In this document: positions 25,185-34,155 of the stretch, in pieces
Layout of the letters: each line of letters opens with the position of its first letter
Numbering within the stretch: position 1 is the stretch's first letter
NCBI GenBank assembly: GCA_964606735.1
Contig: CAZSHI010000016.1
Location: 1 to 47,127, forward strand
Source of the DNA: UBA5109 sp964606735
GTDB lineage: Bacteria > Pseudomonadota > Gammaproteobacteria > Pseudomonadales > Pseudohongiellaceae
DNA: 47,127 nucleotides
Reading direction: 5' to 3'
Position numbers and translations under genes: made by a program
The notes under the pieces: model-generated
Database searches by the model: none
What the model was told of the DNA's origin: nothing
Seen by the model: the letters and a program-made list of their open reading frames with translations, nothing else

Positions 25185-25674
25185 GAAAATCGAGGAAAAT
25201 ACGCAGGACTCGGCTCACGAAAATGAGCGTGATCTGTGGCCTTCGCCTGGTGCAAAATTGAAAAAACTGCGTGAAGAAATGGGCTACTCACATGAGCGCG
25301 TGTCGGAATCATTGTATATCACCGTGCATTACGTCAAGGCTCTTGAGAATGATGACTATAGCAAGCTGCCCGGTGCTACTTTTACCAAGGGCTACTTTAA
25401 ATCCTATGCCCAGTTTTTAGGGGCTGATGTCGATGAGATCCTCAAGTGTTATCAGAATTTCGTGACAGCCGGGCAAGATTCCGCCAAGCAGGAAAGTGAA
25501 GCCAGAAAAGCAAAAGGCAATAAGAAAATAATCGTCTGGGTCCTGCTCGCGCTAATATTGCTGGCCGTGTTGATAGGACTGGCACTTGTATTTGCCGATG
25601 ATGCCAAGGCCCAGAACGCAGAACTGCCACACAGCATTACTATCCTGACAAAAGCACAGATGACAGGCGGATAA
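25177..25674 (+). CDS. Short RodZ-like protein: HTH and one membrane span, periplasmic domain missing
   Basis: The first 95 residues match the RodZ cytoplasmic domain: a Xre-like helix-turn-helix with GAKLKKLREEMGYSHERVSE and the typical YITVHYVKALENDDYSKLPG, ATFTKGYFKSYAQFLGAD. A basic linker and one membrane span (118-140, IIVWVLLALILLAVLIGLAL) follow. Only about 25 residues remain after the span, against roughly 200 in E. coli RodZ (337 aa), so the periplasmic DUF4115 domain is absent. The stop overlaps the ispG start (TAATG), leaving no room for a broken remainder. RodZ links MreB to the cell-wall machinery through its cytoplasmic part, which is kept. Gene order supports orthology to rodZ. 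Confidence 0.85.
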   Translation: MSEKIEENTQDSAHENERDLWPSPGAKLKKLREEMGYSHERVSESLYITVHYVKALENDDYSKLPGATFTKGYFKSYAQFLGADVDEILKCYQNFVTAGQDSAKQESEARKAKGNKKIIVWVLLALILLAVLIGLALVFADDAKAQNAELPHSITILTKAQMTGG

Positions 25675-26801
25675 TGATTACTGAAAGCCCGATAAAGCGC
25701 CGTAAGACCCGACAAATAATGGTAGGGGATGTCCCTGTTGGTGGTGATGCACCAATAGCTGTTCAAAGCATGACCAATACCAATACCTGCGATGTTGAGG
25801 CGACTCTGGCACAGATCCGCTCGCTGGAAAAAGTGGGTGTGGATATTGTCAGGGTGTCTGTTCCCACCATGGAAGCTGCCGATGCCTTCAGACAGATTCG
25901 TGATGCTGCCAGGGTGCCGATTATTGCCGATATTCATTTTGATCACAAAATAGCGCTCAAGGTGCTGGAAACCGGAGTCGACTGTTTGCGCATCAATCCA
26001 GGCAATATAGGTCGCGAAGAAAAAATCCGTGCTGTGATTGAATCCGCCAGGGATAAACAAGTTCCCCTGCGAATCGGCGTTAATGCCGGATCACTGGGCA
26101 AGGAATTGCTGCGCAAGTACGGGGAGCCGAATGCCGATGCCCTGGTAGAGTCAGCCTTGCGACAGATAGACATTCTGGATTCTTATGACTTTCAGGACTT
26201 CAAAGTCAGCATGAAAGCATCAGAAATATTCATGACCGTGGATGCTTATCGCAAACTGTCGCCGCAGATTGAACAACCTTTGCATCTGGGTATCACTGAA
26301 GCTGGCGGACTGCGTGCCGGGACAGTCAAGTCATCCATTGGGCTGGGTCTGCTTCTGATGGACGGCATCGGCGATACCATTCGCATATCCCTGGCTGCTG
26401 ATCCGGTCGAAGAAGTCAAAGCCGGATTTGAAATTCTCAAGAGTCTGCGACTGCGTAAAAAAGGGGTTAATCTGGTCGCCTGCCCAAGCTGTTCCAGACA
26501 GAATTTTGACGTGATTGCTACGGTCAATGAACTGGAGTCCCGTCTGGAAGACATCACCACGCCGGTGCATGTTTCCGTGGTGGGCTGTATTGTGAACGGT
26601 CCGGGTGAGGCACGAATAGCTGATATTGGCCTGACCGGAGCCACCCCGGTCAACATGTCCTATATCAATGGGCAGACCAGTCACAAGATCAAGAATGAAA
26701 ATCTGGTCGATGAACTCGAAGCGATGGTGCGTGCCAAAGTCGCAGAAATTGAAGCCGGACAGGTAGCACCTGAGCCACTGAAGAAGACGGGAAGTAACTA
26801 G
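25674..26801 (+). CDS. ispG: 4-hydroxy-3-methylbut-2-enyl-diphosphate synthase (flavodoxin) IspG
   Basis: IspG is a [4Fe-4S] enzyme of the MEP isoprenoid pathway that reduces MEcPP to HMBPP. The 375-residue product matches E. coli length (372). An N-terminal TIM barrel (VQSMTNTNTCDVEATLAQI, DIHFDHKIAL, RINPGNIG) precedes the cluster domain. Cluster ligands sit in LVACPSCSRQNFDV (CxxC) and GCIVNGPGEARIADIG (Cys and Glu). It starts at ATG 25674, sharing one base with the preceding stop, and is 1 bp from hisS. Confidence 0.96.
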   Translation: MITESPIKRRKTRQIMVGDVPVGGDAPIAVQSMTNTNTCDVEATLAQIRSLEKVGVDIVRVSVPTMEAADAFRQIRDAARVPIIADIHFDHKIALKVLETGVDCLRINPGNIGREEKIRAVIESARDKQVPLRIGVNAGSLGKELLRKYGEPNADALVESALRQIDILDSYDFQDFKVSMKASEIFMTVDAYRKLSPQIEQPLHLGITEAGGLRAGTVKSSIGLGLLLMDGIGDTIRISLAADPVEEVKAGFEILKSLRLRKKGVNLVACPSCSRQNFDVIATVNELESRLEDITTPVHVSVVGCIVNGPGEARIADIGLTGATPVNMSYINGQTSHKIKNENLVDELEAMVRAKVAEIEAGQVAPEPLKKTGSN

Positions 26802-26802
26802 T

Positions 26803-28083
26803 TTGTCGAAGCAGAAGATACAAGCCATTCGCGGCATGAATGATGTATTGCCGCCCGAAAGCTCACACTGGCAATACCTGGAAAAAGTGATTCAGCAGCT
26901 GATGGCTAGCTATGCCTATCAGGAAATCCGCTTTCCTGTGCTGGAGCAGACCCAGCTGTTCAAACGTTCTATTGGCGATGCTACAGACATTGTGGAAAAA
27001 GAGATGTATACCTTTGAGGACCGTAATGGCGACAGCCTGAGCCTCCGGCCAGAAGGGACCGCCTCCTGTGTCCGCGCTGCCGAACAGCACGGTCTTTTAT
27101 ACAACCAGATACAGAAGCTTTGGTATCTGGGTGCGATGTATCGACACGAGCGTCCCCAAAAAGGCCGCTACCGGCAGTTTTCGCAGTTTGGCGTGGAAGC
27201 CTTTGGTATGTCAGGCATTGCTATTGAGGCAGAGATGATTCTACTCAGTGCCCACCTCTGGCAGGCGCTGGGCATCGAGCAATACCTCACGCTGGAGATC
27301 AATAATCTTGGAACCCCGGCTAACCGCATTGCCTACAGTCAGGCTTTGCGTGATTACCTTCAGTCCCATAAAGCCGAGCTGGATGAAGACAGCCAGCGCC
27401 GTTTGGAAACCAATGTCATGCGTATTCTCGACAGCAAGAGTCCGCAGACGCAGGCTATTTTAAAACAGGCTCCGCGCCTGGATGCATATATCGACAGCAC
27501 TTCCCAGCAAGAGTTCCAGGCCCTGCTGGATATGCTGGCAGCACAGGGAATTCAGAGCAGTATTAATAGCAACTTGGTGCGTGGCTTGGATTACTACAAC
27601 GGCATGGTCTTCGAATGGACTACGGATAAACTAGGGGCGCAGGCGACGGTTTGTGCCGGTGGTCGCTATGATGGCCTGGTCAAGCAGTTGGGCGGGTCTG
27701 ATACGCCAGCTGTCGGTTTCGCCATGGGCATGGAACGGGTATTGCTGATGCTGCAGGAGCTGAGAAAGTTGCCTCCGACTCTGGAAAAGCAGGTCGATGT
27801 TTTTATTGCCATAATTGGTGAGGAAAATATCCCCCGCGGCCTGGCTCTTGCATATGAACTGCGCAGGAAAAACCCGGTACTAAGAGTTTTGACCCACTGT
27901 GCTGGCGGCAAATATAATAGCCAGCTCAAAAAAGCCTATGCCAGTCAGGCCAGTTGGGCGCTGGTGCTGGAAGGGAGCGAAATCAAGCTGAAAATGCTCG
28001 ATGATGATGGTCAGTCAAGCATACTGGCAGAACAGGACGTGGCAGCACGGATTACAACACTATTTAATGATGCAGGTGCTTAG
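26803..28083 (+). CDS. hisS: Histidyl-tRNA synthetase
   Basis: HisS charges tRNA-His. The product has 426 residues (E. coli 424). It is a class II synthetase with motif 1 in the N-terminal region (RFPVLEQTQLFKRSIG), motif 2 (YRHERPQKGRYRQFSQFGVE), the histidine-specific RGLDYYNGMVFEW and motif 3 (AVGFAMGMERVLLML). The start is a TTG at 26803, giving SKQKIQAIRGMNDVLPPES, which aligns with the E. coli N-terminus. It overlaps no gene but is only 1 bp from ispG and 9 bp from yfgM. Confidence 0.96.
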   Translation: MSKQKIQAIRGMNDVLPPESSHWQYLEKVIQQLMASYAYQEIRFPVLEQTQLFKRSIGDATDIVEKEMYTFEDRNGDSLSLRPEGTASCVRAAEQHGLLYNQIQKLWYLGAMYRHERPQKGRYRQFSQFGVEAFGMSGIAIEAEMILLSAHLWQALGIEQYLTLEINNLGTPANRIAYSQALRDYLQSHKAELDEDSQRRLETNVMRILDSKSPQTQAILKQAPRLDAYIDSTSQQEFQALLDMLAAQGIQSSINSNLVRGLDYYNGMVFEWTTDKLGAQATVCAGGRYDGLVKQLGGSDTPAVGFAMGMERVLLMLQELRKLPPTLEKQVDVFIAIIGEENIPRGLALAYELRRKNPVLRVLTHCAGGKYNSQLKKAYASQASWALVLEGSEIKLKMLDDDGQSSILAEQDVAARITTLFNDAGA

Positions 28084-28092
28084 GAGCATATT

Positions 28093-28752
28093 TTGGCCTA
28101 CGATACAGATGAAGAACAAATTGAAGCCATAAAACGCTGGTGGGAAGAAAACGGCACAACGGTCATTGTTGGCATTGTTTTCGTTCTGGCGGTTTTATTC
28201 GGTTCCCGTTACTGGGAATCTTCTCAGGCAAGTGTTGCCGAAGCAGCCTCAGATATCTATCTGCAATTGCTCAACCAGGTGCAAACGGATGCTGACCTTG
28301 ACGTCGATGAAGACGAACTGAGTTCTGCACGTGCTTTGCACGATGAGCTGAAGAATGATTTTTCTGCAACAGTCTACAGCCGTTATTCAGCATTGATGAT
28401 GGCCCGGCTTTATGTGCAATCGGGTAATCTGGAAGCTGCGGCTGCTGAGTTGCGCTGGATTCTGGACAACCCCAAACTGGGAATGTTCAGTAGCATTGAT
28501 GATGAGCTGGCACTGACCGCACGTTCAAGACTTGCCCGGGTTGTGTTGTCTCAGGGTAATGCCCAGGCCGCAATTGATCTCTTGAATGCTGTAGAGGCAG
28601 GCCCTTTTGCCGGAAATTATGCGGAAATCCAGGGAGATGCGCATGCCATGCTGGGAAATACCGAAGAAGCCCAGGCGGCTTACCAGAGAGCGCTTGAACT
28701 GGGAGTCAATGCCGAAATTGTGGAGCTTAAGCTGAACGACATCAGTTCCTAA
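28093..28752 (+). CDS. yfgM: YfgM-like ancillary SecYEG/periplasmic chaperone network protein
   Basis: YfgM is an inner-membrane protein with a periplasmic TPR domain that associates with SecYEG and the chaperone PpiD. The 219-residue product starts AYDTDEEQIEAIKRWWEENG, the family signature, followed by one span at about 23-41 (TVIVGIVFVLAVLFGSRYW). The TPR-like remainder includes AMLGNTEEAQAAYQRALELG. The start is TTG at 28093 behind a clear AGGAG. Location between hisS and bamB confirms the assignment. Confidence 0.92.
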   Translation: MAYDTDEEQIEAIKRWWEENGTTVIVGIVFVLAVLFGSRYWESSQASVAEAASDIYLQLLNQVQTDADLDVDEDELSSARALHDELKNDFSATVYSRYSALMMARLYVQSGNLEAAAAELRWILDNPKLGMFSSIDDELALTARSRLARVVLSQGNAQAAIDLLNAVEAGPFAGNYAEIQGDAHAMLGNTEEAQAAYQRALELGVNAEIVELKLNDISS

Positions 28753-28757
28753 GCCCT

Positions 28758-29915
28758 ATGATGAAACTCTCTACTTCAAGTCTTGTTCTTTCACTGAGTT
28801 TGTTACTGGGTGGCTGTGGCTTTTTCTTTGGTGAACCGGAAGGTGAACAGCCTGCTGAGCTGGTCAGTTTTGATGAGCAGGTTTCCTTCACACGACTCTG
28901 GCGTGCTGGAGTTGGTAATGGACAAGGCGATACCTACAATAACCTGAGACCGGCAATTGATGCGGCTGCAATTTATGCGGCTGCCAACAATGGTCAGGTA
29001 AGGGCATTTGATCCCGAAAATGGCAGCAGGCTCTGGCAAAACAATCTGGAAGAGGAGATTACCGGTGGTGTCGGAATGGGCAATGATTACCTTTTCGTCG
29101 GAACCGCTAATGCCAGCCTGATTGCTCTGGATAAAAATACCGGTGAGCTTGTCTGGCAGTCTGATACCAGCAGCGAGGTCTTGTCGGTGCCGGCTGTCGA
29201 AGGTAATACAGTGGTCGTGCAGGCAATTGATGGCAGTCTGGCAGCCTATGATGCTCGCAGTGGAGAACGTATCTGGATATATGAGAATACGGTTCCGGCG
29301 CTCACCATACGCGGCACCAGTTCGCCGCTTATTGTGGGCAATGCTGTGCTGGCCGCTTTCGATAACGGGGTCATGGTTTCAGTGGCACTGAATAATGGCA
29401 CCTTGAACTGGGATACACGTATTGCCATTCCTACCGGCCGTTCAGAGATAGAACGGCTAACTGATGTGGATGCCAACCTGTTTCTGGATGGTGCGTCTGT
29501 GCTGGTTCCCACCCTGCATGGCTATTTGAGCATGCTGGATATCAATACCGGACAGATTCAGTGGCGGGTGGAAGAATCGAGTCTGGTGGGTGTCAGTACA
29601 GGTTTTGGCAATATATACCTCGTGGATGAACGTGGTCATGTGAAGGCTTATCGGCGCGGCGCACAGAATCCTGAGGTATGGAACAATGATCAACTGGATT
29701 TACGTCAGATTTCAGCGCCAGTCAGTTTCAATAACTATGTCGCTGTCGGTGATTTTGAAGGTTATATCCACTTGCTTTCCCAGGTAGATGGCAGTTTTGT
29801 CGGGCGCTATCGACTGGGCAGTGGAGGCTTGCGCAGTATCCAGAGCAGAAATGGTATTCTCTACGCTTACGGTAATCGTGGCGACCTCGTTGCATTACGC
29901 GTTGAGGGTGAATAG
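28758..29915 (+). CDS. bamB: Outer-membrane assembly lipoprotein BamB
   Basis: BamB is a beta-propeller lipoprotein of the BAM complex that helps insert outer-membrane proteins. The product has 385 residues. The lipoprotein signal ends in LLLGGC (Cys20). PQQ-type propeller repeats follow, such as GQVRAFDPENGSRLWQNNLE, SLIALDKNTGELVWQSDTSS and GSLAAYDARSGERIWIYEN. It is 5 bp from yfgM and 32 bp from der. It is functionally linked to the TorF and TonB barrel proteins elsewhere in the window, as their likely assembly factor. Confidence 0.95.
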   Translation: MMKLSTSSLVLSLSLLLGGCGFFFGEPEGEQPAELVSFDEQVSFTRLWRAGVGNGQGDTYNNLRPAIDAAAIYAAANNGQVRAFDPENGSRLWQNNLEEEITGGVGMGNDYLFVGTANASLIALDKNTGELVWQSDTSSEVLSVPAVEGNTVVVQAIDGSLAAYDARSGERIWIYENTVPALTIRGTSSPLIVGNAVLAAFDNGVMVSVALNNGTLNWDTRIAIPTGRSEIERLTDVDANLFLDGASVLVPTLHGYLSMLDINTGQIQWRVEESSLVGVSTGFGNIYLVDERGHVKAYRRGAQNPEVWNNDQLDLRQISAPVSFNNYVAVGDFEGYIHLLSQVDGSFVGRYRLGSGGLRSIQSRNGILYAYGNRGDLVALRVEGE

Positions 29916-29947
29916 TTCTTTAAGCGCTTAAGCGCCAGATTAAATCT

Positions 29948-31357
29948 ATGGTACCCGTGCTGGCCCTGGTGGGCCGTCCCAATGTTGGCAAATCAACCCT
30001 GTTTAATCGGCTGACCCAGAGCCGTGATGCGCTGGTGGCTGATTTTCCTGGTTTAACACGGGATCGACAGTACGGTGAAGCCGAACATCAGGGGCGGGCC
30101 TTCATTGTCATTGATACCGGCGGTATCGATGGCAGTGAAGAAGGTATTGATGCGCCCATGTCAGATCAGGTTTTACTCGCCATCAAGGAATCAGATCTGG
30201 TGCTCTTGCTGGTGGACGGTCGTGCCGGCCTGGGAGCCGGAGACCAGTTCCTGGTGGATTATCTGCGCAAGCAGGAAAAGCCATTCATCTTGCTGGTCAA
30301 TAAGGTTGATGGTCTGGATCCTGACCTGGCGCTGAGTGAGTTCTACCGTCTCGGGCTTGAGGATATTTATCCGATTGCGGCAAGCCAGGGAAGGGGAGTG
30401 AAAAGCATGATGGACAAGATACTTGCTGATTTTCCCTCAGATGAACAAAACGAATTGGAGGATGAAGAAGAAGCCGGCATAAAGATCGCTATTGCTGGTC
30501 GGCCCAATGTGGGTAAATCTACGCTGGTAAACCGCTTGCTGGGTGAAGAACGTGTTGTGGTTTTCGATCATCCTGGCACCACTCGCGACAGTATCTATAT
30601 TCCCTTTGAGCGCCGAGGGCAGAAATATACCCTCATCGATACAGCCGGTATCAGAAAACGGGGTAAGACCAAGGAAACGATTGAAAAATTTTCAGTAGTG
30701 AAATCCCTGCAGGCAATTCAGGATGCCAATGTGGTTATTCTGCTGATGGATGCACGTGAAAGCATTGTTGAACAGGATCTGCATTTGCTGGGTTATGTGC
30801 TGGAAACAGGCCGTGGTCTTATCATAGCCCTGAATAAATGGGATGGCATGAGTGAATATGACAAGGATAAGGTGAAAAAGGATATCCGTCGTCGCCTGGT
30901 GTTTGCTGATTTTGCCAAGATCCATTTCATCTCGGCTTTGCATGGTACGGGTGTGGGGGATCTATATCGCTCGGTGAAACATGCCTACGATTCAGCGCTA
31001 CGCAAATTACCCACAGCAAAATTGACTGCGATTCTGGAGCGGGCCGTCAGTGAGCACGCACCTCCGATGCATAACGGCAGGCGTATCAAACTGCGCTACG
31101 CACATGCCGGCGGTCAAAATCCGCCTAGAATCGTTATTCACGGAAAACAGACTGATAAGTTGCCCGCTTCTTATGTAAAGTATCTGGAAAAAACCTTTCG
31201 GAGCCTGCTTAAACTGGAAGGGACGCCCGTTCGTATTGAGCTGCGCAGCGATGACAACCCTTTCATCAAGCATGAAGAACAGCTAACGGGTCGCCAGGTT
31301 GCCCGTAAACGGCGGATTAAACGAAACCGAGAACTTTCCCGACACTCCAAATCATGA
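29948..31357 (+). CDS. der: Ribosome-assembly GTPase Der (EngA)
   Basis: Der is a GTPase with two G domains, needed for 50S subunit maturation. The product has 469 residues. P-loops GRPNVGKSTLFNRL (near residue 10) and GRPNVGKSTLVNRLL (near 185), switch motifs DTGG and DTAG, and specificity motifs NKVD and NKWD are all present. A C-terminal KH-like domain ends with a very basic tail (RKRRIKRNRELSRHSKS). Its stop overlaps the next gene by 4 bp (ATGA). Confidence 0.97.
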   Translation: MVPVLALVGRPNVGKSTLFNRLTQSRDALVADFPGLTRDRQYGEAEHQGRAFIVIDTGGIDGSEEGIDAPMSDQVLLAIKESDLVLLLVDGRAGLGAGDQFLVDYLRKQEKPFILLVNKVDGLDPDLALSEFYRLGLEDIYPIAASQGRGVKSMMDKILADFPSDEQNELEDEEEAGIKIAIAGRPNVGKSTLVNRLLGEERVVVFDHPGTTRDSIYIPFERRGQKYTLIDTAGIRKRGKTKETIEKFSVVKSLQAIQDANVVILLMDARESIVEQDLHLLGYVLETGRGLIIALNKWDGMSEYDKDKVKKDIRRRLVFADFAKIHFISALHGTGVGDLYRSVKHAYDSALRKLPTAKLTAILERAVSEHAPPMHNGRRIKLRYAHAGGQNPPRIVIHGKQTDKLPASYVKYLEKTFRSLLKLEGTPVRIELRSDDNPFIKHEEQLTGRQVARKRRIKRNRELSRHSKS

Positions 31358-32076
31358 AGCCCATCCTGATCATTAAAACCGGACACACGGTGCAAAAAGC
31401 CTTTGAACGGGCAGGGGATTTTGAGAAATGGATTATCGATGGTATGCAGGCCAAGGCAGCCGAATTTACTGTCGTCAGTGTTTATCAGGATGAAAAATTG
31501 CCAGCGCATGATGCGATAGCCGGTGTTGTGATTACCGGTTCACCCGCCATGGTTACGGATCAACTGGATTGGAGCGAATATACGGCAGACTGGTTGCGTC
31601 ATGCCTTGGTGACTCGATTACCCATGCTGGGGATCTGTTATGGGCACCAGTTACTGGCTCATGCCTTCGGGGGTCAGGTTGACTATCATCCGCAGGGGCG
31701 TGAAATTGGCACGGTTGAAGTGAATTTGCTGGATGGCTCAGAGCAGGATCCTCTGTTTTCAAGGATGGGCAGGCGTTTTAGTGCGCATGTCAGTCATATG
31801 CAAAGTGTCACACGCTTGCCTGCCGGGGCAAAAGTGCTTGGCAGCAATGATTTCGAAGCCTATCACGCAGTGCAATTTGCAGAAAATATCTGGGGATGTC
31901 AGTTTCACCCCGAATTTAATGCGCTTGTAATGCGCGCTTATATAGAAGAGCGGCAAGAGACCTTGCGCGAGGAAGGGCTTGATGTTGAAAAAATTCTGGC
32001 TGGTATACAGGAGACGCCAGGCGCCAGCAGTCTGATGCTGGAATTTTACAGGATGATCAGGGCTCAGGAAGTATAG
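31354..32076 (+). CDS. Stand-alone class I glutamine amidotransferase (GMP synthase-like)
   Basis: This 240-residue protein is a single glutaminase domain of the GATase1/GMP-synthase-like family. The catalytic triad is visible: Cys95 in LGICYGHQLLAHAFGG, and His185 and Glu187 in GCQFHPEF. No synthase domain is attached, so the acceptor of the ammonia or the real substrate (for example a gamma-glutamyl compound) is unknown. It overlaps der by 4 bp and so is probably translated with it. At its 3' end it overlaps ppk1 on the other strand by 13 bp. The family call is firm; the role is open. Confidence 0.85.
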   Translation: MKPILIIKTGHTVQKAFERAGDFEKWIIDGMQAKAAEFTVVSVYQDEKLPAHDAIAGVVITGSPAMVTDQLDWSEYTADWLRHALVTRLPMLGICYGHQLLAHAFGGQVDYHPQGREIGTVEVNLLDGSEQDPLFSRMGRRFSAHVSHMQSVTRLPAGAKVLGSNDFEAYHAVQFAENIWGCQFHPEFNALVMRAYIEERQETLREEGLDVEKILAGIQETPGASSLMLEFYRMIRAQEV

Positions 32077-34154
32077 CTTTCCAGCAGCACCTGCTGGGCA
32101 GCGCGCGCCTTGGTATTACCCCTGCTTGCCTTTTTATAGCTGCCGTCTGCCTGAAGAAGCCATGCCTGAACATTGTCAGACAGATAATTGAGCAGACATT
32201 CCTTGTACACTTTTTTCTTCAGGCGTTTTTCCTCAATGGGAAAACAGGTCTCAATACGGCGGAAAAAATTGCGGTCCATCCAGTCTGCAGAAGCAGCATA
32301 GAGCAGGTAATCGCCATCATTGTGAAAATAAAACAGTCGAGAATGTTCAAGAAAGCGACCGACAATGGAGCGTACATGAATATTATCTGAGATGCCTTTT
32401 AAGCCGGGTCTCAGGCAGCAGATGCCACGAATAATCAGATCGACTTTAACACCTGCCTGTGAAGCCTGATAAAGCGCCTTGATAATTTCAGGTTCTACCA
32501 GGGAATTCATTTTAGCAATGATTCGTCCTGTGCCACCTTTTTTCGAGATGGCTATTTCCTGATAAATCAACTCGAGCATGGTTTTGTGAAGAGTAAAAGG
32601 AGCCTGGAGTACCTTTTTAAGCCTGCCTGCCTTGCCGAGTGCTGTTAACTGCTGAAAAACCTTTTGAACATCATCCGTAATTGCCGTATCGCTGCTCAAT
32701 AAACCTATATCGGTATACAGCCGGGAAGTTTTTGCGTGGTAATTTCCAGTTCCCAGGTGAACGTAGCGTTTTAAATGACGGCCCTCACGGCGAATAACCA
32801 GAATCATCTTGGCATGTGTTTTGTGGCCAACCACGCCATAGCTGACGTGAACGCCAGCATTCTGTAGTTCAGTGGCCAGTTCGATATTTTCTTCTTCATC
32901 AAAGCGGGCACGCAACTCAATCACTACCGTGACTTCCTTGCCAGCATGCGCTGCAGCAATCAGGGCCTCGACCAGAATGGAGTCATCCCCGGTGCGGTAC
33001 AAAGTCTGTTTGATGGCCAGTACATCGGGGTCTGCCGCTGCCTGGCGTACAAAATCTATCACCGGCATGAATGACTGAAAAGGATGGTGTAGCAGAACAT
33101 CACCTTTCTTGATGGTTTCAAAGATATTGTCTGAGCGTATCAGTCTATTATGCAAGGCTGGTGTGAAGGGAGGAAATTGCAGTTCCGGTTGGTTAACCAT
33201 GCTGGGTATGGCAAGCATCCTGTTGAGATTGACGGGTCCATCTACCCGGTAGACATCCTTTACACGCAAGTTGAATTTATGAATCAGGAAATCAACCATT
33301 TCCTGTGGACAGTGGTCTGTAACTTCCAGTCGCACAGCCTCGGCAAAGCGTCTGGACGGCAATTCACCTTCCAGAGCGCGCATCAGGTCTTCTGCTTCTT
33401 CCTCGCTGACAAATAGATCACTGTTGCGGGTGACACGAAACTCGTAACAACCGGTTACTGTCATACCGGGGAAGAGGTCACCTGCATGCTTAAGAATAAT
33501 GGAAGATAAAAATACGAAATCATATTCATGACTGGCGCAGGATGAGGGCAAGCGTATCAAACGTGGCAGGGCCCTGGGTGCCTGCACGACGGCAATACCA
33601 CTGTTGCGGCCGAATGCGTCCTTGCCTTCAAGGGAAATAATGAAATTCAGACTTTTGTTCAGTACTGAAGGAAAGGGGTGAGCGGGATCAAGGCCAACCG
33701 GACTGAGTACGGGCAGGAGCTCCCGGTTGAAATAACTTTTTATCCAGGTGGACTGGGTCTGATTCCAGCGATCATGATGTAGAAAATGGATATCTTCCTT
33801 GGCCAGTGCCGGTAATAACTCATCATTGAGTATACGGTATTGTTCATCCTGCAGGTCATGGGCAATTTCACTGATGAGGTCCAGCTGTTCAGAGGGGCTC
33901 AGATTGTCTGGCCCGCGCTGGGTTGAGCCGTAGGCGACCTGTTGCTTGAGGCCGGCAACACGAATCTCAAAAAACTCGTCCATGTTGGAGCTGGCAATAC
34001 ACAAAAAGAACAAACGCTCGAGCAGTGGTGTTTGTTTGTCACGGGCCTGGGCCAGTACTCGGCGATTAAATTCAAGCAGGCTCAGTTCCCGGTTGATAAA
34101 ATAGTCGGGAATATCCAGATTTAGCTTGTCTGTGCCGCTTGATGTGTTGTTCAT
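32064..34154 (-). CDS. ppk1: Polyphosphate kinase Ppk1
   Basis: Ppk1 reversibly makes inorganic polyphosphate from ATP. The 696-residue product matches E. coli (688). It begins with the N-terminal helical domain NRELSLLEFNRRVLAQA. The catalytic C-terminal domains show HHPFQSFMPVIDFVRQAA, IKQTLYRTGDDSILVEALI, the phospho-accepting His447 in VVGHKTHAKMILV and the second His473 in HLGTGNYHAKTSRLYTDIG. It is the second gene of a two-gene unit, one base downstream of a methyltransferase gene on the same strand. A clean 3' overlap of 13 bp with the convergent amidotransferase gene leaves no terminator between them. Confidence 0.97.
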   Translation of the reverse strand: MNNTSSGTDKLNLDIPDYFINRELSLLEFNRRVLAQARDKQTPLLERLFFLCIASSNMDEFFEIRVAGLKQQVAYGSTQRGPDNLSPSEQLDLISEIAHDLQDEQYRILNDELLPALAKEDIHFLHHDRWNQTQSTWIKSYFNRELLPVLSPVGLDPAHPFPSVLNKSLNFIISLEGKDAFGRNSGIAVVQAPRALPRLIRLPSSCASHEYDFVFLSSIILKHAGDLFPGMTVTGCYEFRVTRNSDLFVSEEEAEDLMRALEGELPSRRFAEAVRLEVTDHCPQEMVDFLIHKFNLRVKDVYRVDGPVNLNRMLAIPSMVNQPELQFPPFTPALHNRLIRSDNIFETIKKGDVLLHHPFQSFMPVIDFVRQAAADPDVLAIKQTLYRTGDDSILVEALIAAAHAGKEVTVVIELRARFDEEENIELATELQNAGVHVSYGVVGHKTHAKMILVIRREGRHLKRYVHLGTGNYHAKTSRLYTDIGLLSSDTAITDDVQKVFQQLTALGKAGRLKKVLQAPFTLHKTMLELIYQEIAISKKGGTGRIIAKMNSLVEPEIIKALYQASQAGVKVDLIIRGICCLRPGLKGISDNIHVRSIVGRFLEHSRLFYFHNDGDYLLYAASADWMDRNFFRRIETCFPIEEKRLKKKVYKECLLNYLSDNVQAWLLQADGSYKKASRGNTKARAAQQVLLESYTS

Positions 34155-34155
34155 A

